35,413 bases of DNA from Rhodospirillales bacterium (GTDB taxonomy: Bacteria; Pseudomonadota; Alphaproteobacteria; Rhodospirillales; Shumkoniaceae), in assembly GCA_014859895.1 (NCBI GenBank), contig JACZKS010000030.1, positions 1 through 35,413 of the forward strand, read 5' to 3'. Below, piece by piece: positions 1 through 9,433 of the stretch (within the stretch, counting starts at the first letter, position 1; every line of letters begins with the position of its first letter). The notes below the pieces were generated by a model that did no database searches, had not been told where the DNA came from, and saw only the letters and a program-made list of their open reading frames with translations. Both the position numbers and the translations under genes were made by a program.

Positions 1-5
1 GGTCC

Positions 6-518
6 TTACCCTCCGGTTGAAATGTCGAGGGCCAGCGGCGGTGGGGCGGTGAGGGTCTGGAAAACCACGCAGTAGCGCTCGGTCAGCTTGGTGAGCGTCG
101 CGATCCGTTCCGGCGGCTCGGCGGTGTCGAGCTTGAACGCCAGCCGGATGGCCTTGAAGCCGACCGGCGAGGCCTTGGAGACGCCGAGCGTGCCGGCGAA
201 GTCGAGGTCGCCTTCGGCCGTGACCGTCCCGCCCTTGAGATCGAAAGCCAGCGCGGTCGCCACCGCCTTCAGGGTGACGCCGGCACAGGCGACGAGCGCC
301 TCCAGCAACATATCGCCGGAACAGGCCTGCGCCCCGCTGCCGCCGGTGGCGGGATGCAGCCCGGCCTCGATCAAGGCGCGCCCGGTGTCGACCTTGCAGG
401 CGATGCCATCGCCATCCAGCGCGCCTTCGGCCTTGAGCGTGATCACCGCCTTGGCCGGGTCGGCCTTGTAGGATTCCTTGAGCGGCGCCTGCAGCGCGCG
501 CAGATCGTCGGCGTTCAT
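6..518 (-). CDS. OsmC family peroxide/organic hydroperoxide resistance-like protein
   Basis: A 170-residue protein with the OsmC/Ohr fold signature. The first conserved cysteine lies in the helix reading LLEALVACAGVTL and the second in ERYCVVFQTL near the C-terminus; in this family the paired cysteines reduce organic hydroperoxides in the cytoplasm. The start is placed at the ATG at 516-518 (MNADDLRALQ), which has an AAGGGAGA ribosome site eight bases upstream; an in-frame ATG at 560 would add 14 unlikely residues. It lies 76 bases downstream of the BrkB-like gene on the same strand, so co-transcription is possible. OsmC is a broad family, and whether this member is an Ohr, an OsmC or a YhfA-like protein of unknown substrate cannot be settled by eye. 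Confidence 0.88.
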   Translation of the reverse strand: MNADDLRALQAPLKESYKADPAKAVITLKAEGALDGDGIACKVDTGRALIEAGLHPATGGSGAQACSGDMLLEALVACAGVTLKAVATALAFDLKGGTVTAEGDLDFAGTLGVSKASPVGFKAIRLAFKLDTAEPPERIATLTKLTERYCVVFQTLTAPPPLALDISTGG

Positions 519-594
519 GGTTGCGGTCTCCCTTGTCCCGGTCGTGAGCCTGCCCGCCATATCGGGAGCCGGCGGCGCTGCGGCAAGACGCCCG

Positions 595-1566
595 TCATGG
601 CTTCTCGCCCACGGTGTCGGCGACGTAGGCGCCCCTCTTTCCCATCGGCTTCGGCATTCCCGTGGTGGTGTCGCGCCGCGTCTGGCGCTCGGTCTCGGCG
701 TTGAGCTCGGCCCCCATGATGACGATGAAGGCGCTGAGCCAGAACCACATCATCGTGCCGACGACGGCGCCAAGCGAACCGTAGGTTTCGTTGTAGCTGC
801 CGAAGTTGCGCACATAGAGCGAAAAGGCGAACGACGCGGCGAGCCACAGCGACACGGCGGCGAGGCTGCCGGTCGTGACCCAGCGCCACTTGGCGTCCCG
901 GCGCGACGGCGCGAAGCGATAGAGCATGGCCAGCGTGACGACGAAGACGAGGACGATCAGTGCCCAGCTTGCCAGCGAAACCAGCCAGCGGGTGGCGCCG
1001 CCCAGCTCCAGCAGGCCCAGCACCACCGGGGCGACGACGATGGCCATGACGGCGAGGACGCCCAACAGGATGACGAAGGCAGTCAGCCCGAGCGCGATCA
1101 GGTTGACCTTGATGATGCCCCGGCGTTCCTCCTCGCCATAGGCGATGTTCATGGCGGTCATGAAGGCCTTGGCCCCCTTGGACGCGCTCCACAAGGCCAG
1201 CAGCAGGCTGCCGGCGGCGGCCACGCTCAGGGCCCCGGTGCCGCTGCCGGCGACCTTGCCCATCTGTTCGCTTAAGATCGCCTGGACCTCGGCCGGCATG
1301 ACGGCGGAGGCCGCCTGGAACTGCCGCTGCACCTCGGCGGGATCGGCAATCAGGCCGTAGACGGAAACCAGGGCGGCGATGGCCGGGAAGATCCCGAGCA
1401 GCCCGTAGAAGGCAACCCCGGCGGCAACCAGTCCGACGCTGTCATGGCCGACCTGCTCCCAGGTCCGCAACAGGATGTCGCGCCAGCCCGGCCTGGGGAT
1501 GTCGTCCGGCCGCGCGCTCTCCCGCCCGCGGCCTTTTTCCCGCCCTGGCTCGCGCCGCTCCGCCAT
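595..1566 (-). CDS. YihY/BrkB family inner-membrane protein
   Basis: A 323-residue polytopic membrane protein with the YihY/BrkB family pattern: an N-terminal amphipathic region, the first helix beginning around AAGVAFYGLLGIFPAIAAL, a soluble segment rich in Glu/Gln, then four to five further hydrophobic segments ending near the GTMMWFWLSAFIVIMGAEL motif typical of the family. Members were once misnamed ribonuclease BN; their transport role is not established. The start at 1566 (MAERREPG) is preferred because GGAGGGG sits four bases upstream. An in-frame ATG at 1680 would add a low-complexity N-terminus and overlap the intergenic region shared with the efflux operon. The C-terminal tail is charged and probably cytoplasmic. 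Confidence 0.85.
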   Translation of the reverse strand: MAERREPGREKGRGRESARPDDIPRPGWRDILLRTWEQVGHDSVGLVAAGVAFYGLLGIFPAIAALVSVYGLIADPAEVQRQFQAASAVMPAEVQAILSEQMGKVAGSGTGALSVAAAGSLLLALWSASKGAKAFMTAMNIAYGEEERRGIIKVNLIALGLTAFVILLGVLAVMAIVVAPVVLGLLELGGATRWLVSLASWALIVLVFVVTLAMLYRFAPSRRDAKWRWVTTGSLAAVSLWLAASFAFSLYVRNFGSYNETYGSLGAVVGTMMWFWLSAFIVIMGAELNAETERQTRRDTTTGMPKPMGKRGAYVADTVGEKP

Positions 1567-1659
1567 TACCCCTCCAGTCCCGACTACGCGGGAAACCGCG
1601 GCGGGAGCGCTTGGTTCCCCCGAAGCATCGTGGATATCGTTGTTTTCCAAATCTGCCGC

Positions 1660-1665
1660 TATAAT
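1660..1665 (+). promoter_or_regulatory. Candidate -10 box upstream of the RND efflux operon
   Basis: A perfect TATAAT hexamer lies 93 bases before the adaptor ATG in an AT-rich island of otherwise GC-rich DNA between divergent genes. No convincing -35 at 16-18 bases was found, so this is only a candidate. If real, it supports the shorter start chosen for the BrkB-like gene. Confidence 0.25.
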
Positions 1666-1758
1666 TAGACCATGCTGCATCAAACCGGCGCGGTCATTGG
1701 CCGCCGCGAATAATCGCGCCGCTTGGTCCAGTTTTCGCGGGAAAGGTAGAAGAACGCA

Positions 1759-2856
1759 ATGAAGCGCCGCACTTTCTGGTTTGTCCTGGCTGCCGCCGCC
1801 GTCGCCCTCGGGGTCGGTGCGCAGCAGTATTTTCCCGACTTCCTGCCCTCCGGCCGCAGCGGCCAGTCGGCCAACGCCGCCACCACGCCGAAAGTCGAAC
1901 GGCCCATCGCCGTCGAGGTCGAGCGGGCCACCATCTCGACCGTCGTCGAAGACATCCGCGCGGTGGGCACGCTGCGCCCCAACGAATCGGTGGTGATCGC
2001 GCCCGAGATCGCCGGCCGGCTGTCGCGCATCCGCTTCAACGAAGGCGACCGGGTCAAGACCGGCGACGTCCTGGTCGAAATCGATTCGGTGATCCTCAAG
2101 GCCGAACTGGACAAGTCCCGTGCCGAAGTGGCGCTGGCCAAGGCCAACAACGACCGCGCCTCAACGCTGGCGCAGCAGGGGACCGGCACGCTGCGCGCCC
2201 GCGACGAGGCGGTGGCGGCGTTCCATGCCGCCCAGGCCAACCTGGCCCTGGCCGAGGCCCGGCTCGAAAAGGCCACCATCACGGCGCCGCTCTCGGGCGT
2301 CATGGGGCTGCGCGCGGTCAGCGTCGGCGCCTACCTGACCCCGGGCACGCCGATCGTCGAACTGGCCGACGTCGCCACGCTGAAGGTCGATTTCCGGGTG
2401 CCAGAGCTGCGCGTCGCCAGCCTGCGCCCCGGCCAGGCCATCGTGATCGCCGCCGACGCCCTGCCGGACGCGGCCTTCGAGGGCACGATCTACGCCATCG
2501 ACCCCACGGTCGACGTCAACGGGCGGGCCATCCGCCTGCGCGCCCGGGTGCCAAATCCCGACGGGCGGCTGTCGCCCGGCCTGTTCGTGCGCCTCCAGAT
2601 CATCGTCGAGCGCCGCGCGGGCGCCGTGCTGGTACCGGAATCGGCCATCTTCGCCGAGGCCGGCAAGACCTTCGTCTATCGCATCGTCGACAACCGCGCC
2701 GAGCGCATCGAGGTAACGCTGGGCCAGCGGCGCCCGGGCGTCGTCGAGGTGAGAAACGGGCTCACCGGCGAGGACACGGTGGTGACCGCCGGCCACCAGC
2801 GGCTGGGCGCCGGCGCCGTGGTCGAGATCCTGACGGCAAGAAAACCGGGCGTCTGA
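1759..2856 (+). CDS. RND efflux periplasmic adaptor (membrane fusion protein)
   Basis: A 365-residue HlyD/AcrA-type adaptor. Residues about 5-20 form a hydrophobic signal/anchor (FWFVLAAAAVALGVG). The barrel-sandwich (lipoyl-like) halves follow: VVIAPEIAGRLSRIRFNEGDRV with a downstream VLVEID strand, a short alpha-hairpin rich in Ala/Leu (AELDKSRAEVALAKANNDRA onward), then the second half with ATITAPLSGVMGLRAVSVG. A beta-barrel and membrane-proximal domain finish the protein. In this family the adaptor bridges the inner-membrane RND pump to an outer-membrane channel. Its stop is one base before the pump ATG, so the two are translated as a unit. No outer-membrane factor gene is adjacent, so an unlinked TolC-like protein is presumably used. 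Confidence 0.93.
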   Translation: MKRRTFWFVLAAAAVALGVGAQQYFPDFLPSGRSGQSANAATTPKVERPIAVEVERATISTVVEDIRAVGTLRPNESVVIAPEIAGRLSRIRFNEGDRVKTGDVLVEIDSVILKAELDKSRAEVALAKANNDRASTLAQQGTGTLRARDEAVAAFHAAQANLALAEARLEKATITAPLSGVMGLRAVSVGAYLTPGTPIVELADVATLKVDFRVPELRVASLRPGQAIVIAADALPDAAFEGTIYAIDPTVDVNGRAIRLRARVPNPDGRLSPGLFVRLQIIVERRAGAVLVPESAIFAEAGKTFVYRIVDNRAERIEVTLGQRRPGVVEVRNGLTGEDTVVTAGHQRLGAGAVVEILTARKPGV

Positions 2857-2857
2857 C

Positions 2858-5800
2858 ATGAAATTCGAATTTTTCATCCGCCGGCCGGTCTTCTCGACGG
2901 TGATGAGCCTGCTGGTCGTGCTGTGCGGCCTGGTTTCCTACACCAAGCTGACGGTGCGCGAATACCCCAACATCGACGAGCCGGTGGTCACCGTGCGCAC
3001 CGACTACGACGGTGCCAGCGCCGAGATCATCGAATCCCAGGTGACGCAGGTGCTGGAAGCCTCGATCGCCGGCATCGAGGGCATCGAGACCATCACGTCG
3101 ATCAGCCGCTCCGAGGAAAGCCGCATCACCGTGCGCTTCCGGCTGGGCATCGACCCCGACGTGGCGGCCAGCGACGTGCGCGACCGCGTCGGGCGGGTGC
3201 GCGGCCGATTGCCCGACGAGGTCGACGAGCCGGTCATCGCCAAGGTCGAGGCCGACGCCCAGGCCATCATCAACATCGCGTTGACCAGCGACCGCCATAT
3301 GCCGGTCGAGATATCGGATTACGCCGACCGCTACATGCGCGACCGCCTTCAGAACCTGCCCGGCGTGTCGGAGGTCCGCATCTTCGGCGAGCGGCGCTAT
3401 GCCATGCGCATCTGGATCGACCGCATCAGGCTGGCCGCCTACGACCTGACGGTGCAGGACGTCGAGGCCGCGCTGCGCGACCAGAACGTCGAGGTGCCTT
3501 CCGGGCGCATCGAGAGCGTGGACCGCGAATTCACCGTGCTGTCGCGCACCGGGCTGACCACGCCCGAACAGTTCCGCCGCATCGTGGTCAAGGACGTCGG
3601 CGGTTTCTCGGTGCAGATCGGCGACCTCGCCCGGGTCGAACTGGGGCCGGAGGACGAGCGGCGCACCAGCACCTTCAAGGGCCAGACCGCCATCATCCTG
3701 GGCATCGTCAAGCAGGCCACCGCCAACCCGCTCGACGTCTCGCTGGCCCTGCGCGAGGTCTTGCCGCAACTGGTCAAGGACGTGCCCGAAGGCATGCACG
3801 TCGAGGTCAGCTACGACCGCTCGGTGTTCATTGAGGAATCGATCAAGGAGGTCTACACGACCATCGCCGAGGCGGTGGTGCTGGTCGTCGTCGTCATCTT
3901 CCTGTTCCTGCGTACGGTGCGCGCCACCCTTATCCCGCTGGTGACCATCCCGGTGTCACTCATCGGATCGTGCGCGCTGATGTATTTTCTGGGCTTTTCC
4001 GTCAACACACTGACGCTACTCGCCATGGTGCTGGCCATCGGGCTGGTGGTCGACGACGCCATCGTTGTGCTGGAGAATGTCCACCGCCACATCGAGGACG
4101 GCATCCCCCCGATGCGGGCCGCCATCGTCGGCATCAGCGAGCTCTCCAGCGCGGTGGTGGCGATGACGCTGACGCTTGCCGCCGTCTATGCGCCGGTCGT
4201 CTTCTCGCCCGGGCGCACCGGCAAGCTGTTCACCGAGTTCGCCCTCACGCTGGCCGGCGCCGTGCTGGTCTCGGGCGCGGTCGCGCTGACCTTGAGCCCG
4301 ATGATGTGCTCGAAGATGCTGCGCGCCCACGAGCGGCACGGCTGGTTCTACAACCTCCTGGAACGGGGGCTGGATGCACTCAGCCGCACCTATCGCCGGG
4401 CCCTGGTCGCCAGCCTCAGCGTGCGCCCGCTGATCCTGCTGCTGGTGGTGGCCACCGCCGGGTCCGGCTGGTGGCTGTTTACCAACCTCAAGTCCGAGCT
4501 GGCGCCGATCGAGGACCGCGGTGTGCTGTTCACCCGCGGCTTGGCGCCCGAGGGATCGACCATCGACTTCACCGACCGCTACGGCAAGGAGCTCCAGGCG
4601 CTGCTTAGTGCCATCCCCGAGGTCAGGGCCTATTTCGTCATCACCGGCGGCAACGAGGTGACCGAGTTGCTGTCGTTCTCCAGCCTCAAGCCGTGGAGTC
4701 AGCGCGAACGCACCCAGATGGAGATCGCCGCCGAGCTTCAGCCCAAGCTGTTGCGCATCGCCGGCGTGCGCGCCTCGGTCAACAACCCCGGCTCCTTCGG
4801 CCAGAGCCCGCGGGCGCGGCCGGTGGAATTCGTCATCCAGACTTCCGACGAGTACGCCAAGCTGGAGGAATACGTGAACCTGGTGCTGGCGGAAGCCAAC
4901 GCCTATCCGGGGCTGGTCAATATCGAGAGCGACCTCGTTTTGAACAAGCCGCAGATCACGGTCGACATCGACCGCGACCGGGTGGCCGACCTGGGCGTCG
5001 GCGTGCGCACCATCGGCCAGACGCTGGAAACCCTGCTGGCCGGGCGCAAGGTGACGCGCTTCAACCGCAACGGCGAGCAGTACGAGGTCATCGTCCAGGT
5101 GTCGCCGGACGACCGGCGCACGCCGGGCGACCTCAACGACATCTACGTGCGCGGGCGGGCCGGCACCATGGTCCAGCTGTCCAACATCGTGCGCACGGAA
5201 GAAACGGTGGCGCCCAAGGAGCTCAACCGCTTCAACCAGCTCCGCTCGGCCACCATCAGCGCCAACCTGGCGCCGGGATACGCGGTGGGCGAGGCGCTGG
5301 ACTTCCTGGAGTCGACGGCCGAACGGGTGCTGCCGGAGGCCGCCCGCTACGACTATGGGGGGGCGTCGCGTGAATATAAGGAATCGGGGGCCAGCCTTTA
5401 CTTCATCTTCGTGCTGGCGCTGGCCTTCATCTTCCTGGTGCTGGCCGCCAATTTCGAAAGCTTCGTCGACCCGCTGATCATCCTTTTCACCATCCCGCTC
5501 TCGATGACCGGGGCCATGCTGGCGCTCAACCTTTCCGGGGGCACGCTCAACATCTACAGCCAGATAGGACTGATCACATTGATCGGGCTGATCAGCAAGC
5601 ACGGCATCCTGATCGTACAGTTCGCCAACCGTTTGCAGGACGAGGGCCGGCCGCTCAGGGAAGCGGTGGTCGAGGCCTCGGCGCTGCGCCTGCGCCCGAT
5701 TTTGATGACGGCCGGCGCCATGATCTCGGGCGCCATCCCGCTGGCCTTCGCCGCCGGCGCCGGCGCCCAGAGCCGCCAGGAGATCGGCTGGGTGATCGTG

Positions 5801-5938
5801 GGAGGCATGTCGCTGGGCACCGTGCTTACCCTTTTCGTGATCCCGACCGTCTACACCCTGATGGCCCGCGACCGCGGCCGGGCGCGCGCGGCGGAAGCCG
5901 AAGCCATCGGGGAACCGGTGAGCAAGCCGGCGGAGTAA
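2858..5938 (+). CDS. RND efflux pump, inner-membrane permease (AcrB/MexB-like, HAE1 type)
   Basis: A 1,026-residue permease of normal length for hydrophobe/amphiphile efflux RND transporters. The N-terminus MKFEFFIRRPVFSTVMS is the classic opening of the family, followed by the first large periplasmic loop. The proton-relay aspartates are present in TM4 (D399-D400 in IGLVVDDAIVVLEN) and the partner lysine in TM10 (K914 in LISKHGILIVQF), so the pump should be active. A second periplasmic domain lies between the two sets of membrane helices. The gene follows the adaptor with one base between stop and start. Substrate cannot be inferred; no dedicated regulator is adjacent. The gene ends 12 bases before a convergent deaminase gene. 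Confidence 0.96.
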   Translation: MKFEFFIRRPVFSTVMSLLVVLCGLVSYTKLTVREYPNIDEPVVTVRTDYDGASAEIIESQVTQVLEASIAGIEGIETITSISRSEESRITVRFRLGIDPDVAASDVRDRVGRVRGRLPDEVDEPVIAKVEADAQAIINIALTSDRHMPVEISDYADRYMRDRLQNLPGVSEVRIFGERRYAMRIWIDRIRLAAYDLTVQDVEAALRDQNVEVPSGRIESVDREFTVLSRTGLTTPEQFRRIVVKDVGGFSVQIGDLARVELGPEDERRTSTFKGQTAIILGIVKQATANPLDVSLALREVLPQLVKDVPEGMHVEVSYDRSVFIEESIKEVYTTIAEAVVLVVVVIFLFLRTVRATLIPLVTIPVSLIGSCALMYFLGFSVNTLTLLAMVLAIGLVVDDAIVVLENVHRHIEDGIPPMRAAIVGISELSSAVVAMTLTLAAVYAPVVFSPGRTGKLFTEFALTLAGAVLVSGAVALTLSPMMCSKMLRAHERHGWFYNLLERGLDALSRTYRRALVASLSVRPLILLLVVATAGSGWWLFTNLKSELAPIEDRGVLFTRGLAPEGSTIDFTDRYGKELQALLSAIPEVRAYFVITGGNEVTELLSFSSLKPWSQRERTQMEIAAELQPKLLRIAGVRASVNNPGSFGQSPRARPVEFVIQTSDEYAKLEEYVNLVLAEANAYPGLVNIESDLVLNKPQITVDIDRDRVADLGVGVRTIGQTLETLLAGRKVTRFNRNGEQYEVIVQVSPDDRRTPGDLNDIYVRGRAGTMVQLSNIVRTEETVAPKELNRFNQLRSATISANLAPGYAVGEALDFLESTAERVLPEAARYDYGGASREYKESGASLYFIFVLALAFIFLVLAANFESFVDPLIILFTIPLSMTGAMLALNLSGGTLNIYSQIGLITLIGLISKHGILIVQFANRLQDEGRPLREAVVEASALRLRPILMTAGAMISGAIPLAFAAGAGAQSRQEIGWVIVGGMSLGTVLTLFVIPTVYTLMARDRGRARAAEAEAIGEPVSKPAE

Positions 5939-5950
5939 TCCCCCTCCTCT

Positions 5951-6418
5951 CTAAAGCAGCCGCCCCGTTCTTTGCATCCATTGCCGCCGGTAGTCCTCGT
6001 ACTCCCGAGCCCGCACGCCGGTGACCAGCTTGAGCCGACGACCGGTCATCTCGAGGAGCTCCTCGACCGAATAGGTCCCGAGGTCAACCCGGTTCAGGGC
6101 GGCATGCCGCCCGCCGAGCACGAGTTGCTCTATGCCGGAGAGGACAATGGCCCAGCAGCACATGGGACAGGGTTCGTAGGGGGAGTAGAGCGTGCACCCC
6201 TTCAATTCGGGGGTGCCGAGCTTGCGGCAGGCTTCGACGATGGCGACGATTTCGGCGTGGTTGACCGGGTTGGACTCGTTGCAGACGGTGTTGCGGCCGA
6301 TGGCCAGAACCTCGCCGTCGCGGACGACGACGGCGGCGACCGGCGTGTTGCCCTCCGCCTCGGCCAGCCGCGCCTCGGCGAGCGCGAGGTCCATGAAATG
6401 CTCATGATCGCAAGCCAT
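5951..6418 (-). CDS. Zinc-dependent nucleobase/nucleoside deaminase (CMP/dCMP deaminase superfamily)
   Basis: A 155-residue cytidine/deoxycytidylate deaminase-fold enzyme. Zinc ligands and catalytic glutamate are visible: H54-A-E56 (NHAEIVAI) and C84/C87 in EPCPMCCWAI. This single-domain type includes guanine deaminase, cytosine deaminase and TadA. The substrate is unlikely to be tRNA, because the gene is the last one of a TRAP transporter operon (24 bases after dctM), so a free base or related heterocycle is more plausible. The start at 6418 (MACDHEHF) is chosen for GGGAGG five bases upstream; an ATG seven codons earlier lacks a ribosome site. It probably removes an exocyclic amino group from the imported compound (inference). 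Confidence 0.88.
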   Translation of the reverse strand: MACDHEHFMDLALAEARLAEAEGNTPVAAVVVRDGEVLAIGRNTVCNESNPVNHAEIVAIVEACRKLGTPELKGCTLYSPYEPCPMCCWAIVLSGIEQLVLGGRHAALNRVDLGTYSVEELLEMTGRRLKLVTGVRAREYEDYRRQWMQRTGRLL

Positions 6419-6442
6419 GGGATCCTCCCGTTTGCCCAAGTT

Positions 6443-7750
6443 TCAGTGTGCGTACATCGTCTGAGGCAGGTAGAGAGCGATGTCGGGAAAGGCAACCAGC
6501 AGAACCACCGCGACCAGCATCAGCAGGAAGAAGGGCATCGCCGAGGTGGCGACGGACATCATGTCGCGCCCGGTGAGGGCCTGCAGGACGAACAGGTTGA
6601 AACCGACCGGCGGGGTGATCTGGGCCATTTCGATGACGATGATGAGGTAGATCCCGAACCACACCAGGTCGATGCCGGCGGCCACGACCATCGGCTGGAC
6701 GACGGAGATGGTCAGCACGATCATCGAGGCGCCGTCGAGAAAGCTTCCGAGGATGATGTAGACGATCGTGAGGACGAGGATCAGCGTGTAGATCGAGAGG
6801 TTCAGGGAGGAAACCCATTGGGCCAGCGCCTGCGGAATGCCGGCGTAGCCGACGGCGACAGAAAGGAAGGCCGCCGCCGTGAGGATGAACATGATCATGC
6901 ATGAGGTGCAGGTCGCCCCGATGACGCTTTTCTTGAAAGTCTCCCAGGTGAGGGTGCGCGACAGGAACGAGATCAGCAACGCACCCACGACGCCGATGAC
7001 GGCCGCTTCGGTCGGAGTGGCGACGCCGGCGTAAATGGAGCCCATGACGCCGACGATCAGGACGAGGACCGGGAAAAGCCGGCGGGCGGCATAGAGGCGC
7101 TCGCGCAGGGTCATGATGATGGAATCGCGGGGCGTCCTGTCGGGGAACAGCAGGCTCCAGCCGGCGACGTAACACATGAACAGGCCGATCATCATCAGGC
7201 CCGGCAGAACACCCGCCACGAACATGCGGGCGATCGAAACCTGGGCGACCACGCCATAGACGATCATCATGATCGATGGCGGGATCAGCAGGCCCATGGT
7301 GCCGGAGCCGGCCAGCGTGCCGATGGCCATTCCCTCGTCATAGCCGCGCTTGCGGAGTTCCGGCAGCGAGATGCGGCCGATGGTCGCGCAGGTCACCGAC
7401 GATGAGCCGACGACCGCCGCCATGATGCCGCAGCCAAGCACGTTGATGTGCATCAGGCGCCCGGGAATGCGCGTCACCAGGGGCGCCAGCCCCCGGAACA
7501 TGTCTTCCGACAGCCGGGTCCTGAAAAGGATCTCGCCCATCCACAGGAACATCGGCATGGCGACGAGCGACCAGCTGCCGCTCGATCCCCAGATGGTCAG
7601 CGCCATGATCTGCCCGGCCGCTACCGGAGCGAACAGCGTGACCGCGATGATGGCCACCGCCAGCAGGGCAAAGGCAATCCACACGCCAAGCGACAGGATG
7701 CCCAGCAGGGCGGCGAACAGCAGGATGGCAAGAACCGTCGTCTCCATCAT
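6443..7750 (-). CDS. dctM: TRAP transporter large permease (DctM family)
   Basis: A 435-residue, highly hydrophobic protein with the DctM arrangement of about 12-13 helices and re-entrant loops. Typical family stretches are visible: GGIMAAVVGSSSVTCATIG-like sequence (here GCGIMAAVVGSSSVTCATIG), AGSGTMGLLIPPSIMMIVYG and ATPTEAAVIGVVGALL. It is the ion-coupled channel that moves substrate from the binding protein across the inner membrane, working with the small permease. Its ATG lies three bases beyond the dctQ stop with TGAGGA just upstream, so it is translationally coupled. The extra ATG immediately following the first could also serve. The pathway context suggests a heterocycle, ureide or derived organic acid as the cargo, not necessarily a C4-dicarboxylate. 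Confidence 0.95.
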   Translation of the reverse strand: MMETTVLAILLFAALLGILSLGVWIAFALLAVAIIAVTLFAPVAAGQIMALTIWGSSGSWSLVAMPMFLWMGEILFRTRLSEDMFRGLAPLVTRIPGRLMHINVLGCGIMAAVVGSSSVTCATIGRISLPELRKRGYDEGMAIGTLAGSGTMGLLIPPSIMMIVYGVVAQVSIARMFVAGVLPGLMMIGLFMCYVAGWSLLFPDRTPRDSIIMTLRERLYAARRLFPVLVLIVGVMGSIYAGVATPTEAAVIGVVGALLISFLSRTLTWETFKKSVIGATCTSCMIMFILTAAAFLSVAVGYAGIPQALAQWVSSLNLSIYTLILVLTIVYIILGSFLDGASMIVLTISVVQPMVVAAGIDLVWFGIYLIIVIEMAQITPPVGFNLFVLQALTGRDMMSVATSAMPFFLLMLVAVVLLVAFPDIALYLPQTMYAH

Positions 7751-7753
7751 TCC

Positions 7754-8323
7754 TCACAGAGTGTCGGCGGTCTTGTCGCCGTCGGGAGCCTGGTCTTCAC
7801 CGAAGACGCCCCCGGCCCCGGCATCCTTCGCCTGCTGGTAGGAGGCGAGTTCGCCACGCAGCACCTGGAGGAGATCGTCGAGCAGGGCCACGAACAGAAG
7901 GGCCAGCCCGATGACGATCGCCATCTGCGGTATCCACAGGGGGGTCGGGATCAAGCCGGTGTCGTAATCGTCCAGGACATAGGACTGCCAGGCGAGGTCG
8001 ATCGCATAGACCAGGAAATAGCCGCAAAGGCCAGAGGAAATGGCGAGGGCGGGGATTTCCGCCAGGATCCGGAACCGTCCGCTGAACCGGCTGGTCAGCA
8101 GCGAGACCCTGACGTGACCGTTGATGCGCAGCGTATAGGCCAGCGCCAGGAAGGACGATGCGACCATGCAGTAGCTGGAGAAGTTTTCGGCGGAGGGCAC
8201 GATGACGCCGAACAGGCGGGCGACGATCTGAGCGATCACCAGTGCCGCGATCAGGACCAGGAAGAGGCCGGCAAGCATCGCGCTCGACCGGTAAACGGCG
8301 TCGACGATGGTGCGAACGGACAT
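7754..8323 (-). CDS. dctQ: TRAP transporter small permease (DctQ family)
   Basis: A 189-residue protein with four predicted membrane helices, the normal DctQ size and topology: one near residues 15-35 (AMLAGLFLVLIAALVIAQI), a second around SSYCMVASSFLALAYTLR, then helices around FLVYAIDLAW and IPQMAIVIGLALLFVALL. The NGHVRVSL segment after the second helix is characteristic of the family. The protein forms the membrane complex with DctM. A GGGAGG site lies six bases before the ATG. The C-terminal tail (about 30 residues after the last helix) is hydrophilic and of no recognised function. The gene sits 21 bases downstream of dctP. Confidence 0.92.
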   Translation of the reverse strand: MSVRTIVDAVYRSSAMLAGLFLVLIAALVIAQIVARLFGVIVPSAENFSSYCMVASSFLALAYTLRINGHVRVSLLTSRFSGRFRILAEIPALAISSGLCGYFLVYAIDLAWQSYVLDDYDTGLIPTPLWIPQMAIVIGLALLFVALLDDLLQVLRGELASYQQAKDAGAGGVFGEDQAPDGDKTADTL

Positions 8324-8344
8324 TGCCGGCCTCCCGCCTGGATA

Positions 8345-9319
8345 CTACTGTTTCTGGTAGGCTTCGAGGGCGGCGCGGTGTTCGGGAGAGGCCGCGTCGG
8401 ACCACTCCTTGATCATCGCCTTGCCGATGTCCTGCAATTCCTTGAGGAATTGGGGACTGGCCTGGGTGACCTTCATGCCTTTCTCGGCAAGGGTCTTCAT
8501 CTGCTCGCGGCCCGACTCGTCGCTCAGCTTGATGCCGCGTTCCTCGGCCTTCGCCGCCGCATCCAGCAGGATCTTCTGGTCGGCCGGGCTCATCGCCTGG
8601 AAGACCTTCTCGTTGATGGCGACGAAGTTCTTCGTGCGCATGGCCCCGACGGCGTTGAAGTGCTTGGAGAAGTCCCACGCCTGGATGTCGATGCCGGTCT
8701 GCGGCGAGGTGAACAGCGAATTGATGAGGCCGGTGCCGAACGCCTGGGGAATGTCGGAGAACGGCAGCATGATCGGCTGCGCGCCCAGACGGGTGGCCAT
8801 CTGACGGGTGGCGTCGCTGTAGATGCGCATCTTCAGGCCCTTGAGGTCGGCCATCTGCGCCACCGGCTCCTTCGTAAAGAAGCCCTGCAGGGGCCAGAAG
8901 GCGGCATAAAGGATGCGGATGTTCTTCTTGGCCAGGAGCTTTTCGAAGTACGGGCGTTGGGCGTGCCACAGCCGTTTGGCCTTGTCGTAGTCGTCGGCGA
9001 GGAAGGGCACGCCGTCGAGAACGTACATCGGGTCCTCGTTGGCGTGGCTGGCGGCGTGGATCTCGCCCAGCTCGACCTGACCGGTCGCGACCGCGCGCTG
9101 GACTTCGGTGATCTTGAACAGCGACTGGTTATTGTGCAGCTTGACGGCGTAGCGGCCGTTGGTGCCGGCCTCGAAATCCTGGATGAACTGCTTGATGTTG
9201 CGGGTCATGTAACTGGAATCCGGATAATCGGAGGCCATGTTCCAGACCGTCTGTGAAGCAGCAGGCAAGGCAACGACCGTCGCCGCGACGACGGCCGACA
9301 AAAGCGACAACTTTTTCAT
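8345..9319 (-). CDS. dctP: TRAP transporter periplasmic substrate-binding protein (DctP family)
   Basis: A 324-residue secreted binding protein. Residues 1-22 form a Sec signal peptide ending ALPAASQ. The mature part has DctP hallmarks: WNMASDYPDSSYMTRNI at the start, GQVELGEI in the first lobe, and the DLKGLKMRIYSD segment with the arginine that in family members pairs with the substrate carboxylate. It is the first gene of the operon, with GGAGG upstream of the ATG. A well-conserved arginine argues that the natural ligand carries a carboxylate or similar anionic group (family knowledge). The divergent regulatory region at 9434-9521 probably controls it. Confidence 0.95.
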   Translation of the reverse strand: MKKLSLLSAVVAATVVALPAASQTVWNMASDYPDSSYMTRNIKQFIQDFEAGTNGRYAVKLHNNQSLFKITEVQRAVATGQVELGEIHAASHANEDPMYVLDGVPFLADDYDKAKRLWHAQRPYFEKLLAKKNIRILYAAFWPLQGFFTKEPVAQMADLKGLKMRIYSDATRQMATRLGAQPIMLPFSDIPQAFGTGLINSLFTSPQTGIDIQAWDFSKHFNAVGAMRTKNFVAINEKVFQAMSPADQKILLDAAAKAEERGIKLSDESGREQMKTLAEKGMKVTQASPQFLKELQDIGKAMIKEWSDAASPEHRAALEAYQKQ

Positions 9320-9433
9320 GGCAACCTCCAGTGTATTCGTTGACGCTCCCTAGAGCGTCATCGGGGTCCTGTCACCGCCACAGCGCTCCCGGATTGGCGA
9401 GCCTTCGCCAGCATGGAGCATCAGCGCACAAGA

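Noticed and set aside
595-1566. Naming the BrkB/YihY protein ribonuclease BN
   Set aside because: The name came from a mis-assignment; this is a polytopic membrane protein with no nuclease motif.
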